From NCBI GenBank assembly GCA_964520895.1, contig CAZFOR010000001.1:1-64000 (forward strand): a stretch of 64,000 bases of DNA, given 5' to 3'. The notes under the pieces are model-generated. The model was not told where the DNA came from. It made no database searches and saw only the letters and a list, made by a program, of their open reading frames with translations. Position numbers and translations under genes: made by a program. Below, piece after piece: positions 37,186 through 46,372 of the stretch (positions are counted from its first letter, which is position 1; the number at the start of each line of letters is the position of its first letter). This DNA is from SIG350 sp964520895. Lineage in GTDB: Bacteria > Bacillota > Clostridia > TANB77 > SIG350.

Positions 37186-38083
37186 CTAACCCAATCTGCC
37201 AAATGCATATAAATGTTGACTCCAATACATACCATTTATTGATGCATATTTTATGGGATCTCCACAATGTATCATCATACCATTTCCAGTGTATATTCCA
37301 ACATGAGTTACAGGACTAGAAGTATTATACGTTTTTTCAAAAAAAACTATATCGCCTGGTTGTGCTTGATCTGCTGGTATTTTTGTACACTTATTGTATA
37401 TTCCTTGTGCGGTTGTCCTAGGTAAGTTATATACACCTGATTTTGTATAAGTCCAACAAACAAATCCACTACAATCAAAGTTGTTTGGTCCGCTAGCACC
37501 AAATACGTATGCCTTACCAAGGTGTTTTTCAGCTTCTTGAATTAACTTTTGATACGTTACGCTGTCCATTCCTCCTGAGCCACCACCGGCCTCCACCCGG
37601 ATTTGCAGCACCTCCTCCACCTGCTGGATTGGCACCTCCTCCACCTGCTGGTCTGACCGGTGGAATATATTGAGTTATTACTGGTGGTCTATATGGCTCT
37701 ACAGTTATTGTACTTGTATCATCTAAACCTTGAAATATGTTTATAGTTGCTGACCATACACCAAATGAGCCAAATAAAAGAACACACCCAATTATATATG
37801 GTGTTAGCATTTCCTTCATTTGTGCTTTACCTTCTGCACCATCTGCCATTAATTTCATAGCAATTATAATTCCAGTAATTATTGCAACTATTGTTCCAAT
37901 GGCCATACCCGCATTAGATATTCCTTTAATTAACGCTGTAAAATCTGCTCCATCCGAATAACTAATTGCATGTGCAATAAATGTTCTTGCACCTGTAATT
38001 GCTTCACCTAAGTCAAAAGCATATGCAGTTGTATTAAATATAGCAATTATTACAATAATTGTTACTATTATTATTTTTTTCAT
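37186..38083 (-). pseudogene. VirB2/TrbC-like plus NlpC/P60 protein, split by a one-base frameshift
   Basis: From ATG 38083 (GAGGTG upstream) the frame has a signal-like helix, then two membrane helices in a VirB2/TrbC-like pattern (KGISNAGMAIGTIVAIITGI; MLTPYIIGCVLLFGSFGVW) and a Pro/Gly linker RPAGGGGANPAGGGG. Near 37588 the frame is lost. In the next frame the linker continues as GGGSGGMDSV and runs into an NlpC/P60 domain with NNFDCSGFVCW (catalytic Cys), VTHVGIYTG (His) and HCGDP. Dropping one C from GGCCGG gives a 298-residue protein. The second part alone has only a GTG inside the linker. Both parts may also be separate coupled proteins. Confidence 0.75.
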
Positions 38084-38103
38084 TTTACACCTCAATACTT
38101 CTA

Positions 38104-39219
38104 TCAATCTTTATACACAGAATTATACACATTTAGGTTATCATTTATCATTCTTTCTATAGAATAATATCTATTTACAATATCTCTATTATATATTCCC
38201 ATTTTTTCTGATTCTTCTTTTGATAAATCAAGTAATGTATTTATATCTTTTTCCAATATTTCTTCATTAGAAGCTATTGTATCTCTACAACAAAAATTAG
38301 TTTTAATTCCAACATCTAGTTTTTTGTCATCAAATATTCCAATATATCCTTCATTACCAGCTATAATTATTGGTTTTTCACATGCCATTGCCTCTAGTGC
38401 TGACCTACTAACACCTATAAATATATCTCCCATATTTGCGAACTTATATATATCAGATCTAGGCCCAACCATTATAATTGTTTTATTATTCATTATTGTA
38501 TTTTTCTCGTTTGCTAAGTTGTTTAATTCATCAAATACATCTCCACCACCAACAATTACAATCTCCAAATTATTATTTTTTTCATATAATTTATCAGAAA
38601 TATTAATTAATTGTCTTGCAACTAATGCTCTTGACTCATCTAATCTACTTATATATACTATTCTTTTTTTATTATTATCTAATCCAAATTCATTTACTAT
38701 ATCAGTATGATCTACTTGTTTTGAAAATTTTTCTGTATCTATTCCATTTACTGTTACAGTTATATTTTCTTCTTTAACTTTGTAATTATCCAATAAATAT
38801 TTTTTTATATCATCACTAACAGCTATTGTTTTATCTCCCCAATTAGTAAGGTATTTCAATCCATTTTTAGTTGTAAATGTCCAATGTGCAGTTGTAACAA
38901 ATGGAAACTTCATTTTTCTTTGTAATAATCCACATACAAATGAAGGTATCCTTGCATGTCCATGAACTACATCAATCTTTTCCTTAATAATTACATCTTT
39001 TAAAATATTATATGATTTTATTACATTTCCAATATTTTTATTATGCAAAGGTGCTTTATAGTGTTTTATGTTTGCTTCATTTAATTCTTTTACATAATCT
39101 CCTCCATTAGATGCAACAATAACTTGCTCTCCTCTTTTTACCAATCCTTTTGCAAGTTCTAAAATATGAGTCTCTGCACCACCTATGCCCATTCCCATTG
39201 TCACTAATAATATTCTCAT
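38104..39219 (-). CDS. Glycosyltransferase family 4 protein
   Basis: A 371-residue GT-B fold enzyme. The N-terminal GMGIGGAETHILELAKGL and the C-terminal domain motif with GVSRSALEAMACEKPIIIAG are typical of GT4. It transfers a sugar in polymer synthesis; donor and acceptor are unknown. ATG 39219 has GGAGG upstream and sits beside the end of the DUF4330 gene. Confidence 0.88.
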   Translation of the reverse strand: MRILLVTMGMGIGGAETHILELAKGLVKRGEQVIVASNGGDYVKELNEANIKHYKAPLHNKNIGNVIKSYNILKDVIIKEKIDVVHGHARIPSFVCGLLQRKMKFPFVTTAHWTFTTKNGLKYLTNWGDKTIAVSDDIKKYLLDNYKVKEENITVTVNGIDTEKFSKQVDHTDIVNEFGLDNNKKRIVYISRLDESRALVARQLINISDKLYEKNNNLEIVIVGGGDVFDELNNLANEKNTIMNNKTIIMVGPRSDIYKFANMGDIFIGVSRSALEAMACEKPIIIAGNEGYIGIFDDKKLDVGIKTNFCCRDTIASNEEILEKDINTLLDLSKEESEKMGIYNRDIVNRYYSIERMINDNLNVYNSVYKD

Positions 39220-39220
39220 T

Positions 39221-39727
39221 CTATTCCTCCACTTTTTCAATACTAATTACAAAACCTGTTTTATCAATATACTTAGTTCTTATCTTTTTAGTTTCTCCTA
39301 CCAATATTTTTATTAATCCATTAGCTAAATACTCATTGTTATTTATTGTTCCACTAGTTTCTACAGTTAATATTATATTTACTTTATCTGGCATTTCTTT
39401 CATTACAATTTCACCATTTAATCCATCAAATGCTTCCTTATATGGTTCTATCATTATTTCAGAAACTTTTCCTATTTCAACACCACTAATAGTATCTAAT
39501 ACTATATCATCTTTTCTTATAGCATCTGCTGTTTCTTGTAATGTGTTTTCTATTCTAATTGCAAATTTAAAATTCTGATATTTAACTTGACTTGCTGTTG
39601 AAGGCATTACTTTATTTATATATTTTCCGAAAACACCATATAACAATATTATTGCAACAATAACTATTATAATGTCTATTATACTTATCTTTCCAAACAA
39701 TTTACCGTTTTCATGCATTATCTTCAT
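39221..39727 (-). CDS. DUF4330 protein (second of two)
   Basis: A 168-residue protein starting near ENGKLFGKISIIDIIIVIVA, the DUF4330 signature with one membrane helix, then a beta-rich outside domain. Its neighbour at 39737 is a paralogue. The function of DUF4330 is not established; here it stands between two glycosyltransferases. Stop and next start are separated by one base. Confidence 0.82.
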   Translation of the reverse strand: MKIMHENGKLFGKISIIDIIIVIVAIILLYGVFGKYINKVMPSTASQVKYQNFKFAIRIENTLQETADAIRKDDIVLDTISGVEIGKVSEIMIEPYKEAFDGLNGEIVMKEMPDKVNIILTVETSGTINNNEYLANGLIKILVGETKKIRTKYIDKTGFVISIEKVEE

Positions 39728-39736
39728 TTACTTCTC

Positions 39737-40225
39737 CTACCTTTCAAAAGACACAACATATCCCTTACCAGAATAATTTGGTCCTCTTAAAAATATGTCT
39801 TTTCCTACTCTTATTTCATAATCCTCTGTTGTTTTAAAATCTGTTTTATTATCTTTTAGACTAGCTTTGATTAACAATCTAACATCAACTAATCCATCGA
39901 CTTTTGAACTCACAAACTGTTCATTATCATAATCTTTTATAATTCTTTCAGATGGAATTATTTCAAAAGAAACTACTTCGCCAATATAGTTATTGTTTTC
40001 ATTATCATAAACTTTATCACCAATATTAATATAATTTTGTATTTCTTGTTTTGACTCTTTTAAAACAATACTGAATTTTTGCTCTGTTAAATTTGTTATA
40101 ACCCTATTACTCCTAGATAAATATTTATATCCAATTATTATACCTGCAATAAAAATTACTAGAATTATAATATCTATAATATTTATTTTTCCAAACAATT
40201 TTCTATTACTAAAAACTTTACTCAT
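39737..40225 (-). CDS. DUF4330 protein (first of two)
   Basis: A 162-residue paralogue of the next gene with NRKLFGKINIIDIIILVIF and one membrane helix. The two share plan and the GKDIFLRGPNYSGKGYVVS / KKIRTKYIDKTGFVIS type ending. It lies nine bases from its paralogue and one base from the glycosyltransferase gene. Confidence 0.82.
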   Translation of the reverse strand: MSKVFSNRKLFGKINIIDIIILVIFIAGIIIGYKYLSRSNRVITNLTEQKFSIVLKESKQEIQNYINIGDKVYDNENNNYIGEVVSFEIIPSERIIKDYDNEQFVSSKVDGLVDVRLLIKASLKDNKTDFKTTEDYEIRVGKDIFLRGPNYSGKGYVVSFER

Positions 40226-40226
40226 A

Positions 40227-41342
40227 CTATTTCACCATACCTTCATATACTTTTTCAATATTTTTTGCATACACTTTTGATGTAAATTTTTCATTAAATA
40301 TTTCTATACTTCTTTTTGATAAATACTCATATTTATCATTATCATTTATAATGCTAATGATTTTATCAGCCATATCTTTTGAATCTTTAATATTTGTTAG
40401 CAAACCATTTTCATTATCAAAAATAACTCCTGGATTACCACCAAACCTTGTAACAACAGCAGGTATTCCTAGACTCATTCCTTCAAGTAGTGATAAGCTT
40501 GTAGCTTCTGTTCCATAAGAACAATTTACTTGTAAATCTAATATATTTAATATTTCTGCTATATTTGTAATAAACCCTGTAAAAATAACTGTATCTTCTA
40601 ATCCTTTTTGTCTAACCATTTCTTTTATTTTGTTTTCAATAGAACCTGTACCAATTATTAAAAATTTATAATTATTACCCAATTTATTTTTTATAATTTC
40701 TGCAGCTTCAACAAAATACTCATGACCTTTAACTTCCTCAATTCTTGCCATAATACCAATTACTTTATCATCTGGCTTTATATTGTATTTTTGTCTTACT
40801 GATTGTTTAACTTCATCTGGTACTCTTTCTACTGCATTTACACCATTTAAGACCACTTTAACTTTATTAGCACTTATACCTTCTTTAACTAAATTCTCTT
40901 TTGCTGCCTCTGCAACAGCTATTATATCATTTGATAGTCCTTCATTTACAAATCTATTAATCTTCCTTACTATACTGTAATTATACTTTTTGCTAACTGG
41001 AAAAACGCAATGTCTTGTATAAACTACTTTTACATTTTTGCAAAATTTTGCAGCTATTTTTGCTGACAAACTTGAATGTGTATGTACTATATCTGGCTTT
41101 TCATCTTGAATCACTTTTTTTAATTTTAATATTGCTTTTATATCAAACGATTTATCTTTCATTCCATCTATTTCAATTACAGGAACATTTAATTTTAGTA
41201 TTTCTGGTTTTAATAAACTATCTTTTGGTAAAACTACTTTTAACTCTATTTTCTCTTTATCATAATTTTTAGAATATGTAACAACACATCTACCCGCTCC
41301 ACCAATATTTGTGTCACTTATAATATTTAATACTTTAATCAT
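40227..41342 (-). CDS. Glycosyltransferase family 4 protein
   Basis: A 371-residue GT-B enzyme starting VLNIISDTNIGGAGRCVVTY, with DIVHTHSSLSAKIAAKF and the C-terminal EATSLSLLEGMSLGIPAVVT. It is a retaining GT4-type transferase of unknown specificity. Its start overlaps the end of the polymerase gene by eight bases. Confidence 0.9.
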   Translation of the reverse strand: MIKVLNIISDTNIGGAGRCVVTYSKNYDKEKIELKVVLPKDSLLKPEILKLNVPVIEIDGMKDKSFDIKAILKLKKVIQDEKPDIVHTHSSLSAKIAAKFCKNVKVVYTRHCVFPVSKKYNYSIVRKINRFVNEGLSNDIIAVAEAAKENLVKEGISANKVKVVLNGVNAVERVPDEVKQSVRQKYNIKPDDKVIGIMARIEEVKGHEYFVEAAEIIKNKLGNNYKFLIIGTGSIENKIKEMVRQKGLEDTVIFTGFITNIAEILNILDLQVNCSYGTEATSLSLLEGMSLGIPAVVTRFGGNPGVIFDNENGLLTNIKDSKDMADKIISIINDNDKYEYLSKRSIEIFNEKFTSKVYAKNIEKVYEGMVK

Positions 41343-42825
41343 TTAACAATTTCTCCTCTTTATTAATATTTTTTCTATATGTTACTGCCATTGATATAAA
41401 CATCCAGAATATTAATACTACTCTGTAGTTATACCAAGTGTTATCAAATACACTTTGTACCATATAGCCAGATAATCCAGATATAAAACCAATTAAATAT
41501 ACCTTATCTGAAAATGATACAACTTTCTTTAATCCGCTAAATAAATATTGAAAAACTTTAAATATTAATATTACAAAACAAATAATACCAACTATTCCTG
41601 TTTCAATAATTGTTTGTAAAAATAAGTTATGTGAATGTGGCGCTCCTACTTCTCTTTGTGCATATAAAGGATATATTTTATTAAAAGCAACTTCACCTTG
41701 CCCTAATGGCATATACCAATATTTCTTTATCATCTCTACACATGCTACCCATATAGATACTCTGTATGATGTAGAAGTATCTTCCATATTACCTATACTA
41801 GTAAATCTATTGATTACTGATTTTGGTAATACAAACGGCATACTTAAAAGTCCTGCTATAAATAACAATATAAACTTAAAATTTAGTAATATAACATATA
41901 CACAAGCTGCAAAAATCAAACCTAAATAACATCCTCTTGAATATGTTAATACTAAACATATCGCCATAACACATACTAATAAAAATATTATTGATTTTTT
42001 AATAACTCCTTTATTTGCAAAAAACATACTTACACCTAATGGTATTACTAATAGCAAATACTCTCCTAGTACATTAGGATTTTCAAGTGTAGAATATACC
42101 CTTATTTTCAAGTTTTCAAACAACTCTTTGTCTACCCAAGTACTACCATAAAAAGTAGCAAAAATATATTGATATATACCATATAATGATACAAATACAC
42201 CTGCTATAAGAAACACATATATCATACCCTTAATTTCTTTTTTTGTTTCAATACTGTTTATTATAATAAAATAAAACAGTATAAAACTTCCTACAAGCAT
42301 TCCTATTTTTATACTACTACTTGGATCAATTGATGTTATAGCACAAAAAGCATATACCAACAAAAAAATTAAAACAGTAGAATTAACTGGTGTATATTTG
42401 AATTTAAAATCTTTATCCAAACAGACTTTAATTATGAATGATAAAAAAGTAAATAAAACCACATATAATATTGTCATTGTTGGTACAAATGGCGCTAATG
42501 CTACCACAATTCCAATCCAAATATATGTTTTACCTAATATACTATTAGCTAAAATCTTATCTAATCTGCAAAATTCAAATATTTTTCTTACTATATTTAT
42601 TATCCCGTAAATAATCTTAGTAATTAAACTTTCTTCGTTTTTTTTACTATTATCAACTTCTTTTGTTAACCAATTATATATACCACTATTTCGTATAGTA
42701 TTTTCTAGTAAATCGCAAAATGATATAATCACTTTATATACAAAGCTATTTATTATAGCTGTTTTTAAAAAAAATATTATCTTAACTATAATGTTATATA
42801 TAAAACTATTTTTTATTGTCTCCAT
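41335..42825 (-). CDS. O-antigen ligase / Wzy-like polymerase
   Basis: A 496-residue membrane protein with about 12 segments and the O-antigen-ligase core: YSRGCYLGLIFA, a long outer loop with GQGEVAFNKIYP, and GAPHSHNLFLQTIIETG. It polymerises or attaches glycan repeats outside the membrane. The start at 42825 has GGAGG four bases upstream; the N-terminal 100 residues are helical and unusual. It is the first gene of the operon that runs to 35246. Confidence 0.88.
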   Translation of the reverse strand: METIKNSFIYNIIVKIIFFLKTAIINSFVYKVIISFCDLLENTIRNSGIYNWLTKEVDNSKKNEESLITKIIYGIINIVRKIFEFCRLDKILANSILGKTYIWIGIVVALAPFVPTMTILYVVLFTFLSFIIKVCLDKDFKFKYTPVNSTVLIFLLVYAFCAITSIDPSSSIKIGMLVGSFILFYFIIINSIETKKEIKGMIYVFLIAGVFVSLYGIYQYIFATFYGSTWVDKELFENLKIRVYSTLENPNVLGEYLLLVIPLGVSMFFANKGVIKKSIIFLLVCVMAICLVLTYSRGCYLGLIFAACVYVILLNFKFILLFIAGLLSMPFVLPKSVINRFTSIGNMEDTSTSYRVSIWVACVEMIKKYWYMPLGQGEVAFNKIYPLYAQREVGAPHSHNLFLQTIIETGIVGIICFVILIFKVFQYLFSGLKKVVSFSDKVYLIGFISGLSGYMVQSVFDNTWYNYRVVLIFWMFISMAVTYRKNINKEEKLLND

Positions 42826-42977
42826 TTTTCCTCCAAAATAAATAGAATATATTTTCTTCATATATTCTATCAAAACTATTGTATATTAACAAGTGCTAGG
42901 TCAAAAATAATTCGTTTTTTACAAATAAAAACATAATATAAGAAAAAGAATACTTATATTTTTTGTTTCAATAAATT

Positions 42978-43006
42978 AAAAACTTTAGAAATTTTCTAAA
43001 GTTTTT
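42978..43006 (-). terminator. Terminator of divIVA
   Basis: Arms AAAAACTTTAGAAA and TTTCTAAAGTTTTT with a T-rich minus-strand end, eight bases past the divIVA stop. Confidence 0.75.
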
Positions 43007-43013
43007 TTGTGGG

Positions 43014-43472
43014 TTATATATCTCTATTTTGACCTTTTAATAATTCTAATTGACTAATTAACAGTGATTCCATTTTTGCTTTATATACATCAAATTGTTT
43101 TTGTAACTCATCATACTCGATTTGTTTGGCTGTTAATTTCTGATTAATATCAGATAATGATTCACTAACCTTTTGATTAGCACTAGCAAGTATTGTTTCA
43201 GCTTCTTTTTTAGCATTTTCTTTAACTTCTTCTGCTGTATTTTGTGCAAGTATTAATGTACTTTGAAGCATATCTTCCATTGACTTGTAGTGTGTTATAC
43301 CATCATTTAAAGAAGATGTTTTATCTTTTAATTCTATATTTTCTTTATATAGAGTTTCATAATCTTTTAATATATCATCTAAAAACTCATCAATTTCATC
43401 TGTATTATATCCATTAACTAATTGTTTTGAAAACTTCATATTTTCTATTTCCAATGGTGTTAACATATACAT
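43014..43472 (-). CDS. divIVA: DivIVA domain protein
   Basis: A 152-residue coiled-coil protein with the N-terminal membrane-targeting segment LTPLEIENMKFSKQLVNGYN and EIDEFLDDILKDYE. It marks curved membrane at poles and septum. The start is probably ATG 43472 with AGAGG upstream; ATG 43466 is also possible. It follows sepF by 49 bases. Confidence 0.9.
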   Translation of the reverse strand: MYMLTPLEIENMKFSKQLVNGYNTDEIDEFLDDILKDYETLYKENIELKDKTSSLNDGITHYKSMEDMLQSTLILAQNTAEEVKENAKKEAETILASANQKVSESLSDINQKLTAKQIEYDELQKQFDVYKAKMESLLISQLELLKGQNRDI

Positions 43473-43521
43473 CACATCCTCTATTTTAATTTATTCTAAT
43501 CTTGCCTATTTATCATTTCCA

Positions 43522-43983
43522 TTATTTAATCCAAGAAACACCTAATTTGTTTTTTAATTCTTCCCTAGCCATTTCATTTGTTATTTCATAATTAAAAGGA
43601 GCTACTAAAAATATTGAATTTGATACTTTTGAGATATTTCCATCTAAGCCATATACTGCACCACTTACAAAATCAATTATTCTTCTCGCAACATCTTTAT
43701 TCACAAATTCTAAATTTACAATCACAGATTTTTTTTCTTTCAAATGTTCACAAATCTCTTGTGATTGTTCAAAAGAATTTGGTTGTAAAATAACTACTTT
43801 AATTTGAGATGAATTTGGTAAATTTACTACTTTTGATTTCTTTCTTGAAAAGAAATCTTCTTTAAAACCATTATCAACATCTTTTTGTTCATTTACTTCT
43901 TCAATGTAATCATCTTCATATTCTTCTTCGTCACCTTCACTTCCAAATCCTAAAAGATTTAAGAACTTATTCATTCCACCCAT
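43522..43983 (-). CDS. sepF: Cell division protein SepF
   Basis: A 153-residue protein: an N-terminal amphipathic segment MNKFLNLLGFG, an acidic linker and the SepF core with VVNLPNSSQIKVVILQP and SVIVNLEFVNKDVARRIIDF. It tethers FtsZ to the membrane. A clear promoter lies upstream and divIVA follows. Confidence 0.93.
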   Translation of the reverse strand: MGGMNKFLNLLGFGSEGDEEEYEDDYIEEVNEQKDVDNGFKEDFFSRKKSKVVNLPNSSQIKVVILQPNSFEQSQEICEHLKEKKSVIVNLEFVNKDVARRIIDFVSGAVYGLDGNISKVSNSIFLVAPFNYEITNEMAREELKNKLGVSWIK

Positions 43984-44040
43984 TGCAAATACCTCCTATA
44001 TTTTTTTATTATATTTTATTACTATATTATTATATATATA

Positions 44041-44069
44041 TTATTATTTCATTTAGTCTAAAAAGTCAA
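44041..44069 (-). promoter_or_regulatory. sepF promoter
   Basis: On the minus strand, TTGACT (44064-44069) and TAATAA (44041-44046) are 17 bases apart, about 60 bases before the sepF start. Confidence 0.65.
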
Positions 44070-44081
44070 TATTTTAGCTTG

Positions 44082-44124
44082 TTGTAATATAAAATTAACA
44101 TTCTTGTAATATAATTGTAATATA
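44082..44124. repeat. Three phased copies of TTGTAATATA upstream of sepF
   Basis: Exact copies begin at 44082, 44104 and 44115, so the spacings are 22 and 11 bases, on one face of the helix. They lie between the upstream gene's stop and the sepF -35 element. Confidence 0.5.
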
Positions 44125-45375
44125 CTACTTATTTATGATTAATTCGTCATATATTGTTATATTTCTACCTATATCACTGTTAGTTAATCCTAAACTTTTA
44201 ATATCCTCATCATCTAAATTATCTATAATTGAATAATTTTCATTTTGCTTTAGCACTTTTACCCTTACAACTTCTTGTTTTGCATATTTCAATAATGTAA
44301 CTGTTGCATTATTATCTTGTCCAGTTATACAAGAATTCGGTACCTTTAAGCCTTCATATTCCCACCAAATAATATCAAAACTTACTTTTCTATATCCAAT
44401 TAGCTTTTCAACATTATTTGTTATCTTCAAAAATATAGTTTTTCCATTATCCTCATCAATAATTTTATCTATAACTGCATTCGTTTTTTCTGCGCCATCA
44501 TAATTTAATCTTATTTTTAATTTATCACCAACATTTAAATTATCTTTGTGTGCATCATCTATATGCGTAACTAAATAGCAATAATAATTATCTATTACTT
44601 TTATGGCTTTAGTACTATTTGAAACTAATTCATCTGTTCTAATTTTATAACCTTCAAATTGATTATATGTTGTTTTTTCCAAACTCTCAATTGTAAATAT
44701 ATTTTCTAAATCATCAATTCTTGTTGATATTACCCCTGAAACAGAAGATCTTATATAATCAGTTGATTCATTTAGTTTTTTCTCATAACTATTTCTTTCT
44801 TCAATTAAACTTTTCAAATTAGATCCTGAAGAACTTAATTCACCAGTAATTTTAGCTTTTTTTTCTAATAATGTATTTATCTCTTCTTTATATTGCAATA
44901 TTTCTTGCAAAGAATTTGTATTATTCATTTTTAGTGATAATTCTTCTATTTGCTTTTCAAGTTTTTTAGTATCATTATTATATATATCATTTTGCTCTTT
45001 CATTATACTTTGTATTCTAACATCTAATTCTTGTATTTTAGTTTCCCATTGCTGATTTGTTTTACTAAAGTATGTACCTATAATTTCGTTTTTAGATACT
45101 CTACTTCCCTCTGTTTTTGTTAATTTAATATCAGATACCATGTTAGTATCTATTATCTTTTCATCACGTATAACATAGCCTATTGCAGATTGTTCATCTG
45201 ATATCTTCCCTTGCACTATAGTTATTTTATTAACTGGCTTATATATTAAATTAACAAACATATAAATTAGATATGTAAAAAATATAAGCATAACTATAAT
45301 TTTTACAACATTTAATTTAGTTTCATTACTATTTTTTTTATTTTTGTTCACTATTTTTTTTTCTTTAGTTTTCAC
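44125..45375 (-). CDS. HlyD-like protein of the sepF locus
   Basis: A 416-residue protein with a basic N-terminus, one membrane segment (about 24-45), and an outside part with a coiled coil (about 100-190) between two lipoyl-like halves and a barrel. It is like an efflux adaptor, but in Clostridia a protein of this plan often sits beside sepF and no transporter is present. It may have an envelope role in division; this is inference from context. Confidence 0.75.
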   Translation of the reverse strand: MKTKEKKIVNKNKKNSNETKLNVVKIIVMLIFFTYLIYMFVNLIYKPVNKITIVQGKISDEQSAIGYVIRDEKIIDTNMVSDIKLTKTEGSRVSKNEIIGTYFSKTNQQWETKIQELDVRIQSIMKEQNDIYNNDTKKLEKQIEELSLKMNNTNSLQEILQYKEEINTLLEKKAKITGELSSSGSNLKSLIEERNSYEKKLNESTDYIRSSVSGVISTRIDDLENIFTIESLEKTTYNQFEGYKIRTDELVSNSTKAIKVIDNYYCYLVTHIDDAHKDNLNVGDKLKIRLNYDGAEKTNAVIDKIIDEDNGKTIFLKITNNVEKLIGYRKVSFDIIWWEYEGLKVPNSCITGQDNNATVTLLKYAKQEVVRVKVLKQNENYSIIDNLDDEDIKSLGLTNSDIGRNITIYDELIINK

Positions 45376-45469
45376 TTATACCACCTAAACCAATTTTATA
45401 ACATAGTTGGATTTTTTTCAACATATGTTACAAATATTTATATAATTATTTACAATTACTTTACTATTT

Positions 45470-45667
45470 TTAAAATTTAAATAATTCATTAGGAGTACAT
45501 TCTAATATAGTACATAATTTTTGTATATTTGCATATTTAATAGATTTTGTTCTATTATTAATCATATTATCAAAGTTTGTATAACTCATTGTTTCTATTT
45601 TATTAAATAACCAATATTTTGATTTGTCTTTCTTTTTCAATAATTCAATTACATTTAATTCAACCAT
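45470..45667 (-). CDS. Small HTH regulator (copy 1 of a duplication)
   Basis: A 65-residue protein with a Cro/XRE-like helix-turn-helix: KIETMSYTNFDNMINNRT then IQKLCTILECTPNELFKF. It has GGAGGTAAAA upstream. It is nearly identical to the gene at 45946, differing at only a few residues and the last three. An A+T-rich divergent promoter region separates it from the plus-strand XRE gene at 45772. Confidence 0.75.
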   Translation of the reverse strand: MVELNVIELLKKKDKSKYWLFNKIETMSYTNFDNMINNRTKSIKYANIQKLCTILECTPNELFKF

Positions 45668-45712
45668 ATTTTTTTACCTCCAGACAACATCATTTTATAT
45701 TATATCTTTTAA

Positions 45713-45741
45713 TTGCATAACTCATGTTTTTGTTATATAAT
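45713..45741 (+). promoter_or_regulatory. Promoter of the plus-strand XRE gene
   Basis: TTGCAT (45713-45718), 17 bases, TATAAT (45736-45741), about 30 bases before the start codon. Confidence 0.6.
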
Positions 45742-45771
45742 GTTTATGTGATATAGTAAGGAGATGATATT

Positions 45772-45960
45772 TTGAATAATATAAAGAAGTATAGAAAAAT
45801 GCGTAAATACACGCTTTTACAATTATCTAAAAAAACTAATTTATCAGAAGGTTATTTGTGTCATTTAGAAAATGGTACTAGAAATAATCCATCTTTTAAA
45901 ACAATGAAAAAAATATCTGATTCGTTAGAAACAGATATTAGTGATTTATTTTACTTTTAA
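45772..45960 (+). CDS. XRE-family HTH regulator
   Basis: A 62-residue protein from a TTG start with AAGGAG nine bases upstream. It reads MNNIKKYRKMRKYTLLQLSK, then NLSEGYLCHLENGTRNNPSF, a standard XRE helix-turn-helix. The last 15 bases overlap the 3' end of the converging regulator at 45946. It is probably an autoregulator of the pair. Confidence 0.75.
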   Translation: MNNIKKYRKMRKYTLLQLSKKTNLSEGYLCHLENGTRNNPSFKTMKKISDSLETDISDLFYF

Positions 45961-46152
45961 TTTAAATAACTCGTTAGGAGTACATTCTAATATAGTACAT
46001 AATTTTTGTATATTTTCATATTTAATTGATTTTGTTTTATTATTAATCATATTATTAAAATTTGTGTAACTCATTGTCTCAATTTTATTAAATAACCAAT
46101 ATTTCGATTTGTCCTTCTTTTTCAATAATTCAATTACATTTAATTCAACCAT
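45946..46152 (-). CDS. Small HTH regulator (copy 2 of a duplication)
   Basis: A 68-residue near copy of the protein at 45470 with the end FKLKVK instead of FKF. The differences are mostly conservative (for example N for D, K for R), which suggests selection after duplication. It has its own site GGAGGT. Confidence 0.75.
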   Translation of the reverse strand: MVELNVIELLKKKDKSKYWLFNKIETMSYTNFNNMINNKTKSIKYENIQKLCTILECTPNELFKLKVK

Positions 46153-46323
46153 ATTTTTTACCTCCAGACAACATTATTTTAACCCATATCTTTTAAATTC
46201 ATAACTCACATTTACGTTACATAATGTTTTCATAAGGTATATTTGATATTAAGTTAATTATACACGAATTACGCATAAAATATATCATTTACACACTTCT
46301 TTAAATTTTTCAAATAATTTCTA

Positions 46324-46352
46324 TTGACAACACATATCAAAATATGTTAATA
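46324..46352 (+). promoter_or_regulatory. tRNA-Leu promoter
   Basis: TTGACA (46324-46329), 17 bases, TTAATA (46347-46352; TAATAT one base on fits equally), about 20 bases before the tRNA. Confidence 0.7.
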
Positions 46353-46372
46353 TAAATACTGTTCTAATACAT

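Larger units (their letters stand above)
45470..46240. repeat. Direct duplication of a regulator gene and its upstream region
   Basis: The block 45470-45760 (regulator plus divergent promoter) recurs at about 45946-46240 at high similarity; shared upstream text includes CCTCCAGACAACAT and the ATAACTCA segment. In the second copy the divergent promoter has decayed and no gene follows it. Confidence 0.75.

Noticed and set aside
37529..37644. NlpC/P60 protein starting at GTG 37644 as an independent gene
   Set aside because: The start would lie within the Gly-rich linker of the previous frame and its first 20 residues are a shifted reading of that linker. A joined protein explains the data better.
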